A stretch of DNA of 64,000 nt. Origin: Algoriphagus sp. NG3. GTDB lineage: Bacteria; Bacteroidota; Bacteroidia; Cytophagales; Cyclobacteriaceae. Location: contig NZ_CP139421.1 of the NCBI RefSeq assembly GCF_034119865.1, positions 5,186,501-5,250,500 of the forward strand, read 5' to 3'. A program made the translations under genes and the position numbers. This document shows positions 43,255 to 51,837 of the stretch, piece by piece. Under the pieces are notes generated by a model. That model saw only the letters and a list, made by a program, of their open reading frames with translations. It made no database searches and was not told the origin of the DNA. Each line of letters begins with the position of its first letter. Position 1 is the first letter of the stretch.

Positions 43255-43398
43255 ATGAATTGGAAGAAGATAATTCGCTTTAAGATCGGGGATGTTCCTT
43301 GGGAAATACCTCTTGATGTTCTGTTGCTTGTAGGGGCGGTTGCCTTGGTGTTGATGGGAGTAGGTGCTTACTTCGGTTTTCAGTTTGGAAGCAGTTAG
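43255..43398 (+). CDS. 47-aa single-pass membrane protein
   Basis: A short ORF from ATG at 43255 to TAG at 43398. A basic, amphipathic start (MNWKKIIRFKIGDVPWEIP) leads into one hydrophobic helix (LLLVGAVALVLMGVGAYFGF) with a short end. It begins just after the purE-terminal repeat and overlaps the end of the convergent 153-aa gene by 4 nt. Real coding is likely by composition, but no family is recognised. Confidence 0.5.
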   Translation: MNWKKIIRFKIGDVPWEIPLDVLLLVGAVALVLMGVGAYFGFQFGSS

Positions 43399-43856
43399 TC
43401 AGTAAAGATCCCCCATCCGTCATCATACTTTTCGTCTGGGTCGAATCCCTTAATCCACTCCTTAAAGAGCAAACGGTATTCTTGTATTGCTTCCCGCAGT
43501 AGTTCCAGATGTTCCTCAGCATGGGTTTCTTCCATCCCTAGTTGATAAGTCATGGAATAGAGGCTTTTGGCATGTACTTTCATGATGACGGCCTTCTCCA
43601 TTTTCAGCACATAGTCAGATATACCTTCTGCCCCGGCGAATTTAGCGCTCATCACCATCGCGTCTTCCATCATAATATTGCCGTAGAGTTCCTTTCTCGC
43701 CTCATCCAAACTTCCCACTAATGCCCGGGTGAGTCCAAATATATCCCTGGCTTTTTTCATCAGGGGATGCCTATAGATCTTTTCATGCTCCTTGCGGGCA
43801 TCAAACTCTTCATCCCCGTCATCCCAGCCTTCGTCTTCATCTTCATCGTCCCACAT
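43395..43856 (-). CDS. Acidic helical protein of unknown function
   Basis: A 153-aa cytoplasmic protein. An extremely acidic start (MWDDEDEDEGWDDGDEEFD) is followed by a helical region rich in charged residues (HEKIYRHPLMKKARDIFGLTRAL in part; HAKSLYSMTYQLGMEETHAEEHLELL in part) and an acidic end. There is no signal peptide or known motif. It lies 11 nt after the DUF3127 gene on the same strand, so a joint role is likely. Function unknown. Confidence 0.65.
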   Translation of the reverse strand: MWDDEDEDEGWDDGDEEFDARKEHEKIYRHPLMKKARDIFGLTRALVGSLDEARKELYGNIMMEDAMVMSAKFAGAEGISDYVLKMEKAVIMKVHAKSLYSMTYQLGMEETHAEEHLELLREAIQEYRLLFKEWIKGFDPDEKYDDGWGIFTD

Positions 43857-43867
43857 AGCAGTCGGTC

Positions 43868-44209
43868 TTAGAATGGTAACTTGTCTTCTTCGCCTTCAGA
43901 ATGGAAGCTGTCCACCTCTGGCATGGCAGCCGCACTTGCTCCCCCTTTGTTCTCAACTTTGAAGGCTTTTACTTCGGTGTACCACCTTCCATTATACTCC
44001 CTACTTTCCACATCTATGCTCAAAGTGACAGTTTCTCCTGCGTTGATTGAAAATTGATCGATTTTGTCTCCCCAAAGTGCCACACAGACTTTTTTAGGAT
44101 ATTGCCCGGGAGTTTCCAGGATAAATTCCTGTTTTCTCCATTCGTTTCCACTTTTTGATTTCCCGCCTACTTCGGGCAGTTTTTGGATTATTTTTCCAGT
44201 CAATTCCAT
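43868..44209 (-). CDS. DUF3127 SSB-like protein
   Basis: A 113-aa protein with the DUF3127 start MELTGKIIQKLPEVGGKSKSGNEWRKQEF (in part) and beta-strands of an OB-like fold (VALWGDKIDQFSINAGETVTLSIDV in part). The C-terminus is acidic and ends EEDKLPF, strikingly like the DxIPF tip by which single-stranded DNA-binding proteins recruit partners. It may bind nucleic acid and other replication/repair proteins. It is followed after 11 nt by the acidic 153-aa gene. Confidence 0.8.
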   Translation of the reverse strand: MELTGKIIQKLPEVGGKSKSGNEWRKQEFILETPGQYPKKVCVALWGDKIDQFSINAGETVTLSIDVESREYNGRWYTEVKAFKVENKGGASAAAMPEVDSFHSEGEEDKLPF

Positions 44210-44558
44210 TATTGTAATTTTAAATTTTCAGCTAGCGAAGTTACGCATTGCGGTGGAAATTTTCTGCTGAAAGGGGAGTAATTTACTTTTGAGTTTGCCT
44301 TTGATTTAACATTTTTTGGCATAAACATTGGGTGTTTTGCACCAATAACCCTGAAGTGAAATAATTTTGAGTTGTGTTATGGGGATGAGGCAAAATATTA
44401 TTCTGATTTAGCCTGATGTTGGCCTTTCGATACAAAATCATTGGATTTTCTTTGCAGAGTTGTTTCCGAAATCATACTTTTAAAAACCTTTTCATTTTCT
44501 TTCATCCTAATCCGATACTATGGCCTAGACCTTTACGTTTATAATAAACCAACTTAAA
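44210..44558. other. Promoter region of the divergent DUF3127 and sigma genes
   Basis: 349 nt, AT-rich, with no gene. One imperfect hairpin is seen (TTGGGTG/GCACCAA, 44329-44346). Candidate -7 elements of the TAnnTTTG type are imperfect here, so none is annotated. Confidence 0.4.
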
Positions 44559-45161
44559 ATGAGTAAACGAATTGGTCCAAAGGACAGCGAATTGATAGCA
44601 CAGTATCGAAATGGTAGTGATGCTGCCTTCGATCTATTGGTAGATCGGTACAAAAATAAAATGTACACCACAATATTTCTGATCGTTAAGGATCAGAAAA
44701 TAGCTGAGGATTTGCTTCAAGATGTATTCGTGAAAGTAGTTAATACGCTAAATTCAGATAAATACAACGAAGAAGGGAAGTTTCAGCCGTGGGTAATGCG
44801 TATATCTCATAATCTGGCTATCGATTATTTTAGGAAAGCCAAGAGATACCCGACTATATTGATGGAAGACGGTTCCAATGTTTTCAATTCGCTTCAGTTT
44901 GCGGAAGAAAATGTGGAGGACCGTCAGGTACGTGAGGACAATATTGAATTGGTGAAGCGTCTTATTGAGGAGCTTCCCGAGACCCAAAAGCAGGTCTTGA
45001 TCATGAGGCACTACCTGGATATGAGTTTTCAGGAAATAGCCGATCAGACCGGAGTCAGTATTAATACCGCTTTGGGGAGAATGCGATACGCGCTGATTCA
45101 CCTGCGGAAGAAAATGAATCAACTAAATTTTGCATATGACAAAACCATTTACCCCAAATGA
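44559..45161 (+). CDS. RNA polymerase sigma-70 factor (ECF type)
   Basis: A 200-aa sigma factor: region 2 about residues 22-92 (FDLLVDRYKNKMYTTIFLIVKDQKIAEDLLQDVFVKV, in part; RISHNLAIDYFRKAKR) and region 4 about 128-190 (LIEELPETQKQVLIMRHYLDMSFQEIA, in part; TGVSINTALGRMRYALIHLRK). The helix-turn-helix and the LQDVF phrase are typical. It overlaps the next ORF by 26 nt, and that protein is the natural candidate for its regulator. The target regulon is unknown. Confidence 0.92.
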   Translation: MSKRIGPKDSELIAQYRNGSDAAFDLLVDRYKNKMYTTIFLIVKDQKIAEDLLQDVFVKVVNTLNSDKYNEEGKFQPWVMRISHNLAIDYFRKAKRYPTILMEDGSNVFNSLQFAEENVEDRQVREDNIELVKRLIEELPETQKQVLIMRHYLDMSFQEIADQTGVSINTALGRMRYALIHLRKKMNQLNFAYDKTIYPK

Positions 45162-45369
45162 CCTGATAAGGTATATATATCAGGAAATGCCGGAGGTAGA
45201 GCAAGAACTCTTAGTGCAAGCCTTGCATAGCGATGATTCGCTGATGCAAGAATATGTAGAGATGCTGAGCACAATAGAGCAGGTGGATCAAATCCGGCTC
45301 CAACCTTCAGAAAAAGTAGTACAGGCGATCAAGAGAAACGCCAAATCTACGGGACTAGAGAAAGTCTGA
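45136..45369 (+). CDS. Small partner of the sigma factor, possible anti-sigma
   Basis: A 77-aa acidic helical protein from ATG at 45136 (an upstream TTG at 45130 is in frame), overlapping the sigma gene by 26 nt. It has no zinc-finger HxxxCxxC motif and no membrane helix, unlike classic anti-sigma proteins. The phrase DLIRYIYQEMPEVEQELLVQAL followed by SLMQEYVEM (in part) suggests a helical bundle. Position and overlap suggest control of the sigma factor, as inference only. An intrinsic terminator follows. Confidence 0.6.
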   Translation: MTKPFTPNDLIRYIYQEMPEVEQELLVQALHSDDSLMQEYVEMLSTIEQVDQIRLQPSEKVVQAIKRNAKSTGLEKV

Positions 45370-45379
45370 ATGATATCGG

Positions 45380-45405
45380 TACCCCGCTTCGGCGGGGTTT
45401 TTTTA
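45380..45405 (+). terminator. Terminator of the sigma operon
   Basis: CCCCGCTTCGGCGGGG stem-loop followed by a run of T, 12 nt after the small partner gene. It overlaps the stop codon of the convergent hydrolase gene. Confidence 0.85.
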
Positions 45406-46278
45406 TTGGGGAAGATTTTTTAAAAATATGGAGGCTTCTTGCAGCAATTTACTGTATGTTGAGTCCTTGAACCCATGTCCCTCACCCGGCACAACGGTGA
45501 ATTTGTATTCTACTCCGGCATTTTGCAGCGCTTTAGCGAGTAGTTCGCTTTGCGAAATAGGGACTACCGTATCTAGGGTTCCATGGAAAAAAATGCTGGG
45601 GACTGATTGCTGATCAACAAAACTAAGAGGACTGGATGTCTTGTATGCTCCTGGATTTGACTCAGGTGTCCCTCCGACTAAACCCTGTAAACCTAAGGCT
45701 GTGATGGGGTTGAAATCATAGAGAGAGGCAAGGTCAGTAGGTGGAAAAAAGGCAATGACAGCCTGTATATTTCCAATTTGTTGATGCTTATAGGCGTGTA
45801 ATAAAGCCAGATGCCCTCCTGCACTGGCACCGGCCAGAATAATTCTGTCCGACACGTTCCATTCGTGGGTCTTTGAGAGTATATAGTTTACCGCATCTAT
45901 CACATCATGTTCCTGTTGAGGAAAAGAGTTGATCCCGGAGTTCAAATTGTACAGGCTGTAGTTGATCGCCACAAAAGCATATTCCGGTAACAAGGCGGTC
46001 AAAGTTTCCTTAAAGGCAACAAACTCCTCTTTACTTCCTCCTACCCAGGCCCCGCCATGGATATATATTAGGAGAGGGGTGCTTTCCGCAGACCTGCCCG
46101 CTGGTAGATAAATATCCAAGAGCTGGCTGGGGGATGAGCCATAGGACAGGTTGAGCATCGTCTTCTCCTTTGACACACCAGTGGGGTCATCTATTGTATC
46201 AGGGCTGCAGGCCCATATAGCAATAACAGCTAAAGTTAGAAAAGCATATTTTGTGATTTTGTTTAGTGAAGGCTGCAT
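45403..46278 (-). CDS. Alpha/beta-hydrolase lipoprotein (esterase-like)
   Basis: A 291-aa lipoprotein (lipobox AIWAC, Cys24) with an alpha/beta-hydrolase of the BD-FAE/HSL type. The oxyanion motif is HGGAW (74-78) and the nucleophile is in GASAGG (Ser152). A D-H pair fits at HGTLDTVVP (Asp236) and PGEGHGF (His268), giving a full Ser-Asp-His triad. Likely an esterase or carbohydrate-ester hydrolase acting at the cell surface or in the periplasm. It follows an aldehyde dehydrogenase gene by 3 nt on the same strand, so the two form an operon. Confidence 0.86.
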   Translation of the reverse strand: MQPSLNKITKYAFLTLAVIAIWACSPDTIDDPTGVSKEKTMLNLSYGSSPSQLLDIYLPAGRSAESTPLLIYIHGGAWVGGSKEEFVAFKETLTALLPEYAFVAINYSLYNLNSGINSFPQQEHDVIDAVNYILSKTHEWNVSDRIILAGASAGGHLALLHAYKHQQIGNIQAVIAFFPPTDLASLYDFNPITALGLQGLVGGTPESNPGAYKTSSPLSFVDQQSVPSIFFHGTLDTVVPISQSELLAKALQNAGVEYKFTVVPGEGHGFKDSTYSKLLQEASIFLKNLPQ

Positions 46279-46281
46279 ACA

Positions 46282-47718
46282 TTAAAACCATTTGATCAAC
46301 GAAGCGATGAGTTTTTTTGTCTTCAGGTCATAGGGGGGTCTTATCAGCGTGAGGTTAGTCATTCCTACTCGTTGCTTGAGCACGCCTTTTTGATTGCTGA
46401 ATTCCAAGAAGCCAAAATATCCATGCGCTTTCCCGAGGCCGCTGTTGTTTACTCCACCAAATGGTAGGTTAGGGTGGGAATAGTGAAGTACACAATCATT
46501 GATTACCGCATTTCCAGAACTGGTTTCTTGTATGACAGTTTCATAATTGTCTTTGTCCATTCCGAAGAAATAAAGTGCCAATGGCTTAGGTTTGGAATTG
46601 ATGTACGATATGGCTTCTTCGAGGCTTTGATAGGTCTGGATAGGGAGCAGCGGGCCGAAGATCTCCTCCTGCATTACTTTCATGGAATCGTCCACCTGGG
46701 TCAAAATGGTGGGTTCTATAAATCGTGTGGATAGATTGGTGTTCCCGCCAAATTCTAGTGTAGCGCCATGGTTTTGGGCATCGGCTAGATAGTCTTGCAG
46801 CCGGGTGAAATGTTTTTCGTTTACGATCCTGGCATAATCATGGGAATGCTCTATTCCTTTATATTCAGTGTCATACATTTTTTGAAGTCCTACCTTCAAC
46901 TCCATCAACAGTTCCTGAAGGATACTCTCATGTGCCAGGATATAGTCAGGGGCGATGCAGGTTTGCCCGCAGTTGACAAATTTCCCCCAGAGGATTTTTC
47001 CAGCAGCATCTTTTAGGTTCGCATTTCGGTCTATGATCACAGGGGATTTCCCTCCCAGTTCCAGCGTCACAGAAGCCAGGTGCTCTGCCGCCGCTTTCAT
47101 CACGATTTTTCCTACCGCTGGACTCCCGGTAAAGAAAATGTGGTCAAAGGGTAATTTCAGTAGCTGTTGCGAGGTTTCCGCTTCTCCTTGAATCACAGTC
47201 ACTTCCGATGGGTCAAAAAGTTCCTTGATCATGTTTTCCAGCAAGGCAGAAGAATTTGGGGTCAGTTCAGAGGGCTTAATAATGGCAGTGCATCCGGCTG
47301 CCAAGGCAGAAACCAGCGGGGCAATAGCCAGGTTGAAAGGATAATTCCAAGGGGCGATTATCAAGGACCGTCCCTTGGGTTCCGGGTGGATTTTGCCTGA
47401 TGTTCCCAGCATAGTGAGTGGGGTGCTTACCCCGACCGGCCTCATCCATTTTTCCAGGTTTTTTAGGGTGTGTTTGATTTCAGTGATCACAGGGTAGATT
47501 TCACTCAGATCAGTTTCCGCTTCAGGTTTGCCAAAGTCGCTTTTCAGAGCCGCCCGGATTTGTTTTAGGTTATCCCCGATCCACCCATTGATTTTTTTTA
47601 TACGTTCTGCACGCTCCCTGGAGTTTGAGGACTTCCATCGCTGTGCGGTGGAGGCCTGGGAATCAAATATAGCTTGAAGATTAGTTTGATTGATAGAATG
47701 ACTCGATGATAAAGACAT
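46282..47718 (-). CDS. Aldehyde dehydrogenase, class 3 type
   Basis: A 478-aa NAD(P)-dependent aldehyde dehydrogenase. Visible motifs are PWNYPFNLAIAPLVSALAAG (in part) in the cofactor fold, FTGSPAVGKIV, the general-base motif VTLELGGKSP and the catalytic cysteine region FVNCGQTCIAPDY. The plan without a long N-terminus and the C-terminal HSHPNLPFGG-type segment (here HYSHPNLPFGGVNNSG) fit fatty-aldehyde dehydrogenases of class 3. The ATG at 47718 is preferred to 47772. It is followed after 3 nt by the hydrolase lipoprotein gene. Confidence 0.92.
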   Translation of the reverse strand: MSLSSSHSINQTNLQAIFDSQASTAQRWKSSNSRERAERIKKINGWIGDNLKQIRAALKSDFGKPEAETDLSEIYPVITEIKHTLKNLEKWMRPVGVSTPLTMLGTSGKIHPEPKGRSLIIAPWNYPFNLAIAPLVSALAAGCTAIIKPSELTPNSSALLENMIKELFDPSEVTVIQGEAETSQQLLKLPFDHIFFTGSPAVGKIVMKAAAEHLASVTLELGGKSPVIIDRNANLKDAAGKILWGKFVNCGQTCIAPDYILAHESILQELLMELKVGLQKMYDTEYKGIEHSHDYARIVNEKHFTRLQDYLADAQNHGATLEFGGNTNLSTRFIEPTILTQVDDSMKVMQEEIFGPLLPIQTYQSLEEAISYINSKPKPLALYFFGMDKDNYETVIQETSSGNAVINDCVLHYSHPNLPFGGVNNSGLGKAHGYFGFLEFSNQKGVLKQRVGMTNLTLIRPPYDLKTKKLIASLIKWF

Positions 47719-48290
47719 GGTAGAGGCGGAATTGGCAAATAAAGTAGATGGGTGAAGATACAAAAGAATCATGATCCCAAATTGGTAAATAGGACTAGTT
47801 GATGTATGGTATAGAAGCTCGAAAATCTCGATTTTGAGATTTTCTGATGCATGGATAAAGGCCTATTCCCCTCAATAAGCTTGCACTTGCTTAAAAACCC
47901 CAAGCATGAAAAACGGGTCAATCATTCAAAATGATAGCTTTTGATTTATTACTGGCGTTTTTCAGCATGCCCTAATAAGGGGTGTCAATGCGAATACTAC
48001 CTCTCCTTCCATAGCCCGAATATCATCAATGATGACGGTAACAATAGTTTTTAAATTAAGAGAATTAGTATATTTGTTAGTATTGATATTACTATATTTA
48101 GTAAAATAAACTATTATATTATTAAAAGGGAAAGTATAACAATGTTAGGAATCGAGCAGGACACACTGCTGACACTTTTATATAGGAATTGAATGTCATG
48201 AAAACACCTGATTAACTGCATAAATACAATAAGAGTATGCCAGTAATCAAGGACTAACCTTATGTCTTGGGATAAGCAAATAGACAGCAT
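47719..48290. other. Divergent intergenic region with hairpins
   Basis: 572 nt between the aldehyde dehydrogenase gene and the GC-rich PorP gene. It contains GAAAATCTC/GAGATTTTC (47821-47844) and GCATGAAAAACG/CGTTTTTCAGCATGC (47904-47970), then a very AT-rich stretch with a TATATTTG motif at 48069-48076, a possible -7 promoter element. No gene is seen. Confidence 0.45.
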
Positions 48291-49265
48291 ATGAAAACTA
48301 CTTTTAAAATCATTGGAATGACCTTTCTGGTGGCGATGTTGGCCACCGGGGGGACTTTTGGGCAACAGCTACCGCAGTTCAGCCAGTATATCTTCAACGG
48401 ATTGCATGTCAATCCTGGTTATGCCGGTTACAAGCAGGAGGCCTATATCCAATCGACCTATCGCAGCCAGTGGGTCAACTTCCCGGGTGCCCCGGAGACC
48501 TTCACGGTCACGGCGGATCTTTCTGCCAACGAAGGGGCCATGGGCTTTGGGGTTTCCTTTCTGAGTGACAACCTGGGGCCGGCCAAGACCACGGGTGGTC
48601 TGTTGACCTATGCCTACCGGATACGTACCGGGGCAAAAAGCCAGCTGGGTCTCGGGGTCAGCGCCGGGTTTTCGCAGTATTCCATAGACGGGAGCATGCT
48701 TGACCCGAACGACTATCCGGATTCGGAGATCCCTGACGGGCGGATCAACCTGACCACCCCCAACCTGAACACGGGGCTGTTCTTCAACACGGACAGGTTT
48801 TATGCGGGTTTCAGTGTTTACAACATGATCGGGAAGAAGTCATTGGAACGTGAGGACGTGGCCCTGGCCTACCATGATTTCCATTACTACCTTACGGCAG
48901 GTGCTATCTTCGACTTTGGGCAGATGGTAAAATTCAAACCCAGCTTTCTAATTAAAGAAGTGAAAGGGGCCCCGACCAATTATGACCTGAACGCCATGTT
49001 CCTGTTTGGGGAACGTCTCTGGCTGGGCGGCTCCTACAGAAGCAACATCAAGATCTGGAATGACAACCTTGAGGACAACCTGGGCAACCGGAACGCTGTG
49101 GCCGCCATAGTGGAGATCTTCGCCACCAAGCGGCTCCGCTTAGGTTATGCATATGACCATAACCTCAATGTGCTGGAAAACTACAGGAACAACTCCCATG
49201 AGCTTTCGGTAGGATATTACATCACACCAAGAACAGCAGTAATGAAAAACCAAAGATGGTTCTGA
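48291..49265 (+). CDS. PorP/SprF-family outer-membrane protein
   Basis: A 324-aa beta-barrel of the type IX secretion/gliding PorP/SprF family: signal peptide about 1-25 (TFGQQ), then LPQFSQYIFNGLHVNPGYAGY (in part, about 27-47) and YRSQWVNFPGAPETFTVTAD (in part), which are signature segments. These proteins help attach or secrete large surface adhesins. Here no giant adhesin gene is adjacent; only an OmpA-type partner follows after 2 nt. The sequence is visibly richer in G and C than its surroundings. Confidence 0.88.
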   Translation: MKTTFKIIGMTFLVAMLATGGTFGQQLPQFSQYIFNGLHVNPGYAGYKQEAYIQSTYRSQWVNFPGAPETFTVTADLSANEGAMGFGVSFLSDNLGPAKTTGGLLTYAYRIRTGAKSQLGLGVSAGFSQYSIDGSMLDPNDYPDSEIPDGRINLTTPNLNTGLFFNTDRFYAGFSVYNMIGKKSLEREDVALAYHDFHYYLTAGAIFDFGQMVKFKPSFLIKEVKGAPTNYDLNAMFLFGERLWLGGSYRSNIKIWNDNLEDNLGNRNAVAAIVEIFATKRLRLGYAYDHNLNVLENYRNNSHELSVGYYITPRTAVMKNQRWF

Positions 49266-49267
49266 TT

Positions 49268-50578
49268 ATGAAAAAGGCATTTACAATTTTCAGTATTACC
49301 GCAGTGATGATCTTTGGGTCTTTAGGGACGGTCCACGCACAGAAGGGCAAAGTCCGCTACGCGGATAAGCAGATGGAGCTGATGAACTACAGGCATGCCC
49401 TGGAAGTATATGAGCAGTCCTATGCAAATAAGCCAAACTATGAAACGGCGAGGAAAATATCCGAGGCGCAGGTCATACTCCGGGACTATGACAGATCCTA
49501 TGAATGGTGGAAGACCACCGTGGGCTACGATGAGGCCGGCAACCCTGACTATATACAGTACCTGAGGTCGGCGCAGCTGACAGACAACCTGGAAGAGGCC
49601 TTCAGCATCCTGCAGGCAAAGGAGATATCGGTAGAGGGGCTCAACGTGGCCAAGCTGCTGACCGTCCAGAGCAAAAAGAAAGTGAAGCTGGAAGGTGCCG
49701 AAGGGTTAAACTCCGCCGGTTCTGACTTTGATATAACCGTGGATGCCAGCGGCAACAAGTATTTCGTTTCAGACAGGGGAGGACAATATCCGAGTACCAT
49801 GCCCGGTCTGAGGATAGATGCCAAGAACAAGTATTTCAGCGAGGAAAAGAACGGCTTTACCGACCGGGAGTATTTCTCGGTATATAAGCGGGACACTGCC
49901 GGGAACATTTCTGAACTGGTATCAAATGTCCCAGGCACATATAACTTTTCGGATCCGAGTTTTGATAAGAAAAACAATATCCTTTTTTACTCCATTACCC
50001 GTGATATCAAGAAAGTAAAGAAGAGGGACAACATCACCGTGCAGCCTGAGATCTATTACAGCAAGCTGAACGAGGGGGTGTTGGAGGGTTTTTTTCCGGT
50101 TCCGTTCAACGATTCCATCGGCTATGCGGTGATGAACCCACATGTGGATGAGGAAGCCGGTCGGCTTTACTTCACCTCCGATATGCCGGGGGGCAACGGG
50201 GGGACGGACCTGTATTATGTGACGTATGATGAAGACATGACATTCGGAACCCCGGTCAACCTGGGGCCTGATGTCAATACAGCGGGCAATGAATCCCATG
50301 CCTTCCGCAAAGGGGACAGGTTCTACTTCAGTTCCACGGGCCATGCTGGAGCGGGTGGTATGGATGTGTTTGAGGCGGATTATACACCTGCCCAGATCTC
50401 CGACGTGCGGAACATGGGCATCCCGATCAACTCTGTCGCGGATGATTTCGCCTACCGCATACTGACGGACGAGAACGGCAAAGAGGAGGTTTATCTTTCC
50501 TCAAACAGAAAAGGAGGCCAGGGCTTGATGATATTTACGCCATACAGGATGTTTACAGGCAGTTCCTTGCCAGGGTGA
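49268..50578 (+). CDS. OmpA-family protein, N-terminal part (frameshifted gene)
   Basis: First part of a large OmpA-type outer-membrane protein. Signal peptide about 1-24 (VHAQ), TPR-like repeats about 30-110 (YRHALEVYEQSYANKP in part), and WD40-like PD40 beta-propeller blades thereafter (GNKYFVSDRGG; GRLYFTSDMPGGNGGTDLYYV in part; YLSSNRKGGQG). At about 50522-50524 one base is missing: the reading frame should continue as LDDIYAIQD in the next frame but instead ends at 50578. The ORF as it stands has 436 aa. Joined to the next ORF the protein would be about 790 aa. PorP lies 2 nt upstream. Either a pseudogene or an assembly error. Confidence 0.7.
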   Translation: MKKAFTIFSITAVMIFGSLGTVHAQKGKVRYADKQMELMNYRHALEVYEQSYANKPNYETARKISEAQVILRDYDRSYEWWKTTVGYDEAGNPDYIQYLRSAQLTDNLEEAFSILQAKEISVEGLNVAKLLTVQSKKKVKLEGAEGLNSAGSDFDITVDASGNKYFVSDRGGQYPSTMPGLRIDAKNKYFSEEKNGFTDREYFSVYKRDTAGNISELVSNVPGTYNFSDPSFDKKNNILFYSITRDIKKVKKRDNITVQPEIYYSKLNEGVLEGFFPVPFNDSIGYAVMNPHVDEEAGRLYFTSDMPGGNGGTDLYYVTYDEDMTFGTPVNLGPDVNTAGNESHAFRKGDRFYFSSTGHAGAGGMDVFEADYTPAQISDVRNMGIPINSVADDFAYRILTDENGKEEVYLSSNRKGGQGLMIFTPYRMFTGSSLPG

Positions 50579-51642
50579 TCGACTGCGATGGGCTGGTCAT
50601 CACGGACAGCTACATGGCCACCCTGAGGGACAAGACCCAGAACGGGAACGTCCAGACAACAAGAGGAACCAAAGGGGGGCTTTTGGCGGAGCTGGAGCCG
50701 GAGAGTGACTTCGGTATCGTGATCTCCAAGCCGGGCTATTTCAGCGTGACTGACGAAAGCATCACCACCAAGGGGGTTGCGGGGGACACGGTCAAAAGGG
50801 AATATACCCTGATCGCCATTCCGTACCAGCTTCCTGTATATGTGGACATTGTCTATTATGACCTGGATAAGTTCAAGATCAGGGATGATGCCAGACCGGC
50901 TTTGGATAAGTTAGGGGAGATAATGGACAGGTACCCGTTCCTGGATCTGCTGGTGGCCTCCCACACGGATTCCAGGGCCAGCGATGAGTACAATATCATC
51001 CTTTCGAACAACAGGGCCAAGGCGGTCACCGAATACATGGCACAGTATAACATCTCCGCCGACAGGATCAGGTTGGAATGGTTCGGTGAGCAGGAGTTGG
51101 CCAATGACTGCGGGGACGGGACCCCGTGTTCTGAGACTGCCCATCAGCTGAACAGACGTTCAGAGCTTGTGTTAGAGGCTTTCCCGGATCCGAGCAAGCA
51201 ATATGAGATACCGGAGAGCTTCAAAGACATGGACTTTTGTGATACTGATGCCTTGTTTGACGATATCCAGAAGGAACTTGCCGCCATTCCCACTGTTTAC
51301 TTTGATTTTGACAAGTCCATGCTGCGGTCAGTGCACAAGAAGGAGCTGGAACGTACGGCCATCATGCTGAAACGTATGCCAAACCTGATGCTTTTCATAG
51401 AAGGGCACACCGACCAGCGGGGATCTGAGGAATATAACAAACCATTGTCTGAACGCAGGGCGGATGTGGTCAAGAAATACCTTATCCAAAGAGGCATAGA
51501 AGAAAGCAGGATGGATGAGACCTGGTTTGGGAAAACCAGGCCAGTCAATGACTGCAATGACATCAGCTGCACTGAGGCCATGCACCAGCTAAACCGCCGT
51601 ACGGAATTAAGGGTTGGAAAGTCTTCCATTACAGGCAGATAA
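50575..51642 (+). CDS. OmpA-family protein, C-terminal part with two OmpA domains
   Basis: Second part of the frameshifted protein; its frame stays open back to 50524. It carries a CarboxypepD_reg-like strand set (about 18-75) and two tandem OmpA C-terminal peptidoglycan-binding domains. The first has LLVASHTDSRASDEYN and NRRSEL (about 127-205); the second has YFDFDKSMLR, FIEGHTDQRGSEEYN and NRRTEL (about 240-350). Tandem OmpA domains suggest firm anchoring to the cell wall. The final Val start is a GTG that lies inside the frame and is probably not a real start. Confidence 0.65.
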   Translation: MIDCDGLVITDSYMATLRDKTQNGNVQTTRGTKGGLLAELEPESDFGIVISKPGYFSVTDESITTKGVAGDTVKREYTLIAIPYQLPVYVDIVYYDLDKFKIRDDARPALDKLGEIMDRYPFLDLLVASHTDSRASDEYNIILSNNRAKAVTEYMAQYNISADRIRLEWFGEQELANDCGDGTPCSETAHQLNRRSELVLEAFPDPSKQYEIPESFKDMDFCDTDALFDDIQKELAAIPTVYFDFDKSMLRSVHKKELERTAIMLKRMPNLMLFIEGHTDQRGSEEYNKPLSERRADVVKKYLIQRGIEESRMDETWFGKTRPVNDCNDISCTEAMHQLNRRTELRVGKSSITGR

Positions 51643-51689
51643 AAGAAAGTTGATACACTATAAACGAGTGTTGATGTGAATAGTAAAAG

Positions 51690-51723
51690 TGAAAAGAGGC
51701 TGCCAATCGGTAGCCTCTTTTTT
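51690..51723 (+). terminator. Terminator after the OmpA gene
   Basis: AAAGAGGCTGCC and GGTAGCCTCTTT pair around AATC and are followed by TTTT, about 50 nt after the stop. Confidence 0.7.
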
Positions 51724-51837
51724 AGGTGTAAGTGTGCTTCCTGTATGGTATGCCAGAGACTTTTTCAAAAAACCTTTACTAAGGAAAATAATGACCATTG
51801 GTACTTAGGGTGTGTCATAATAATTTATCTTGCCCAT

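Noticed and set aside
50515..50580. Programmed ribosomal frameshift in the OmpA gene
   Set aside because: No slippery heptamer or downstream structure is seen at the break; a simple missing base explains it better.
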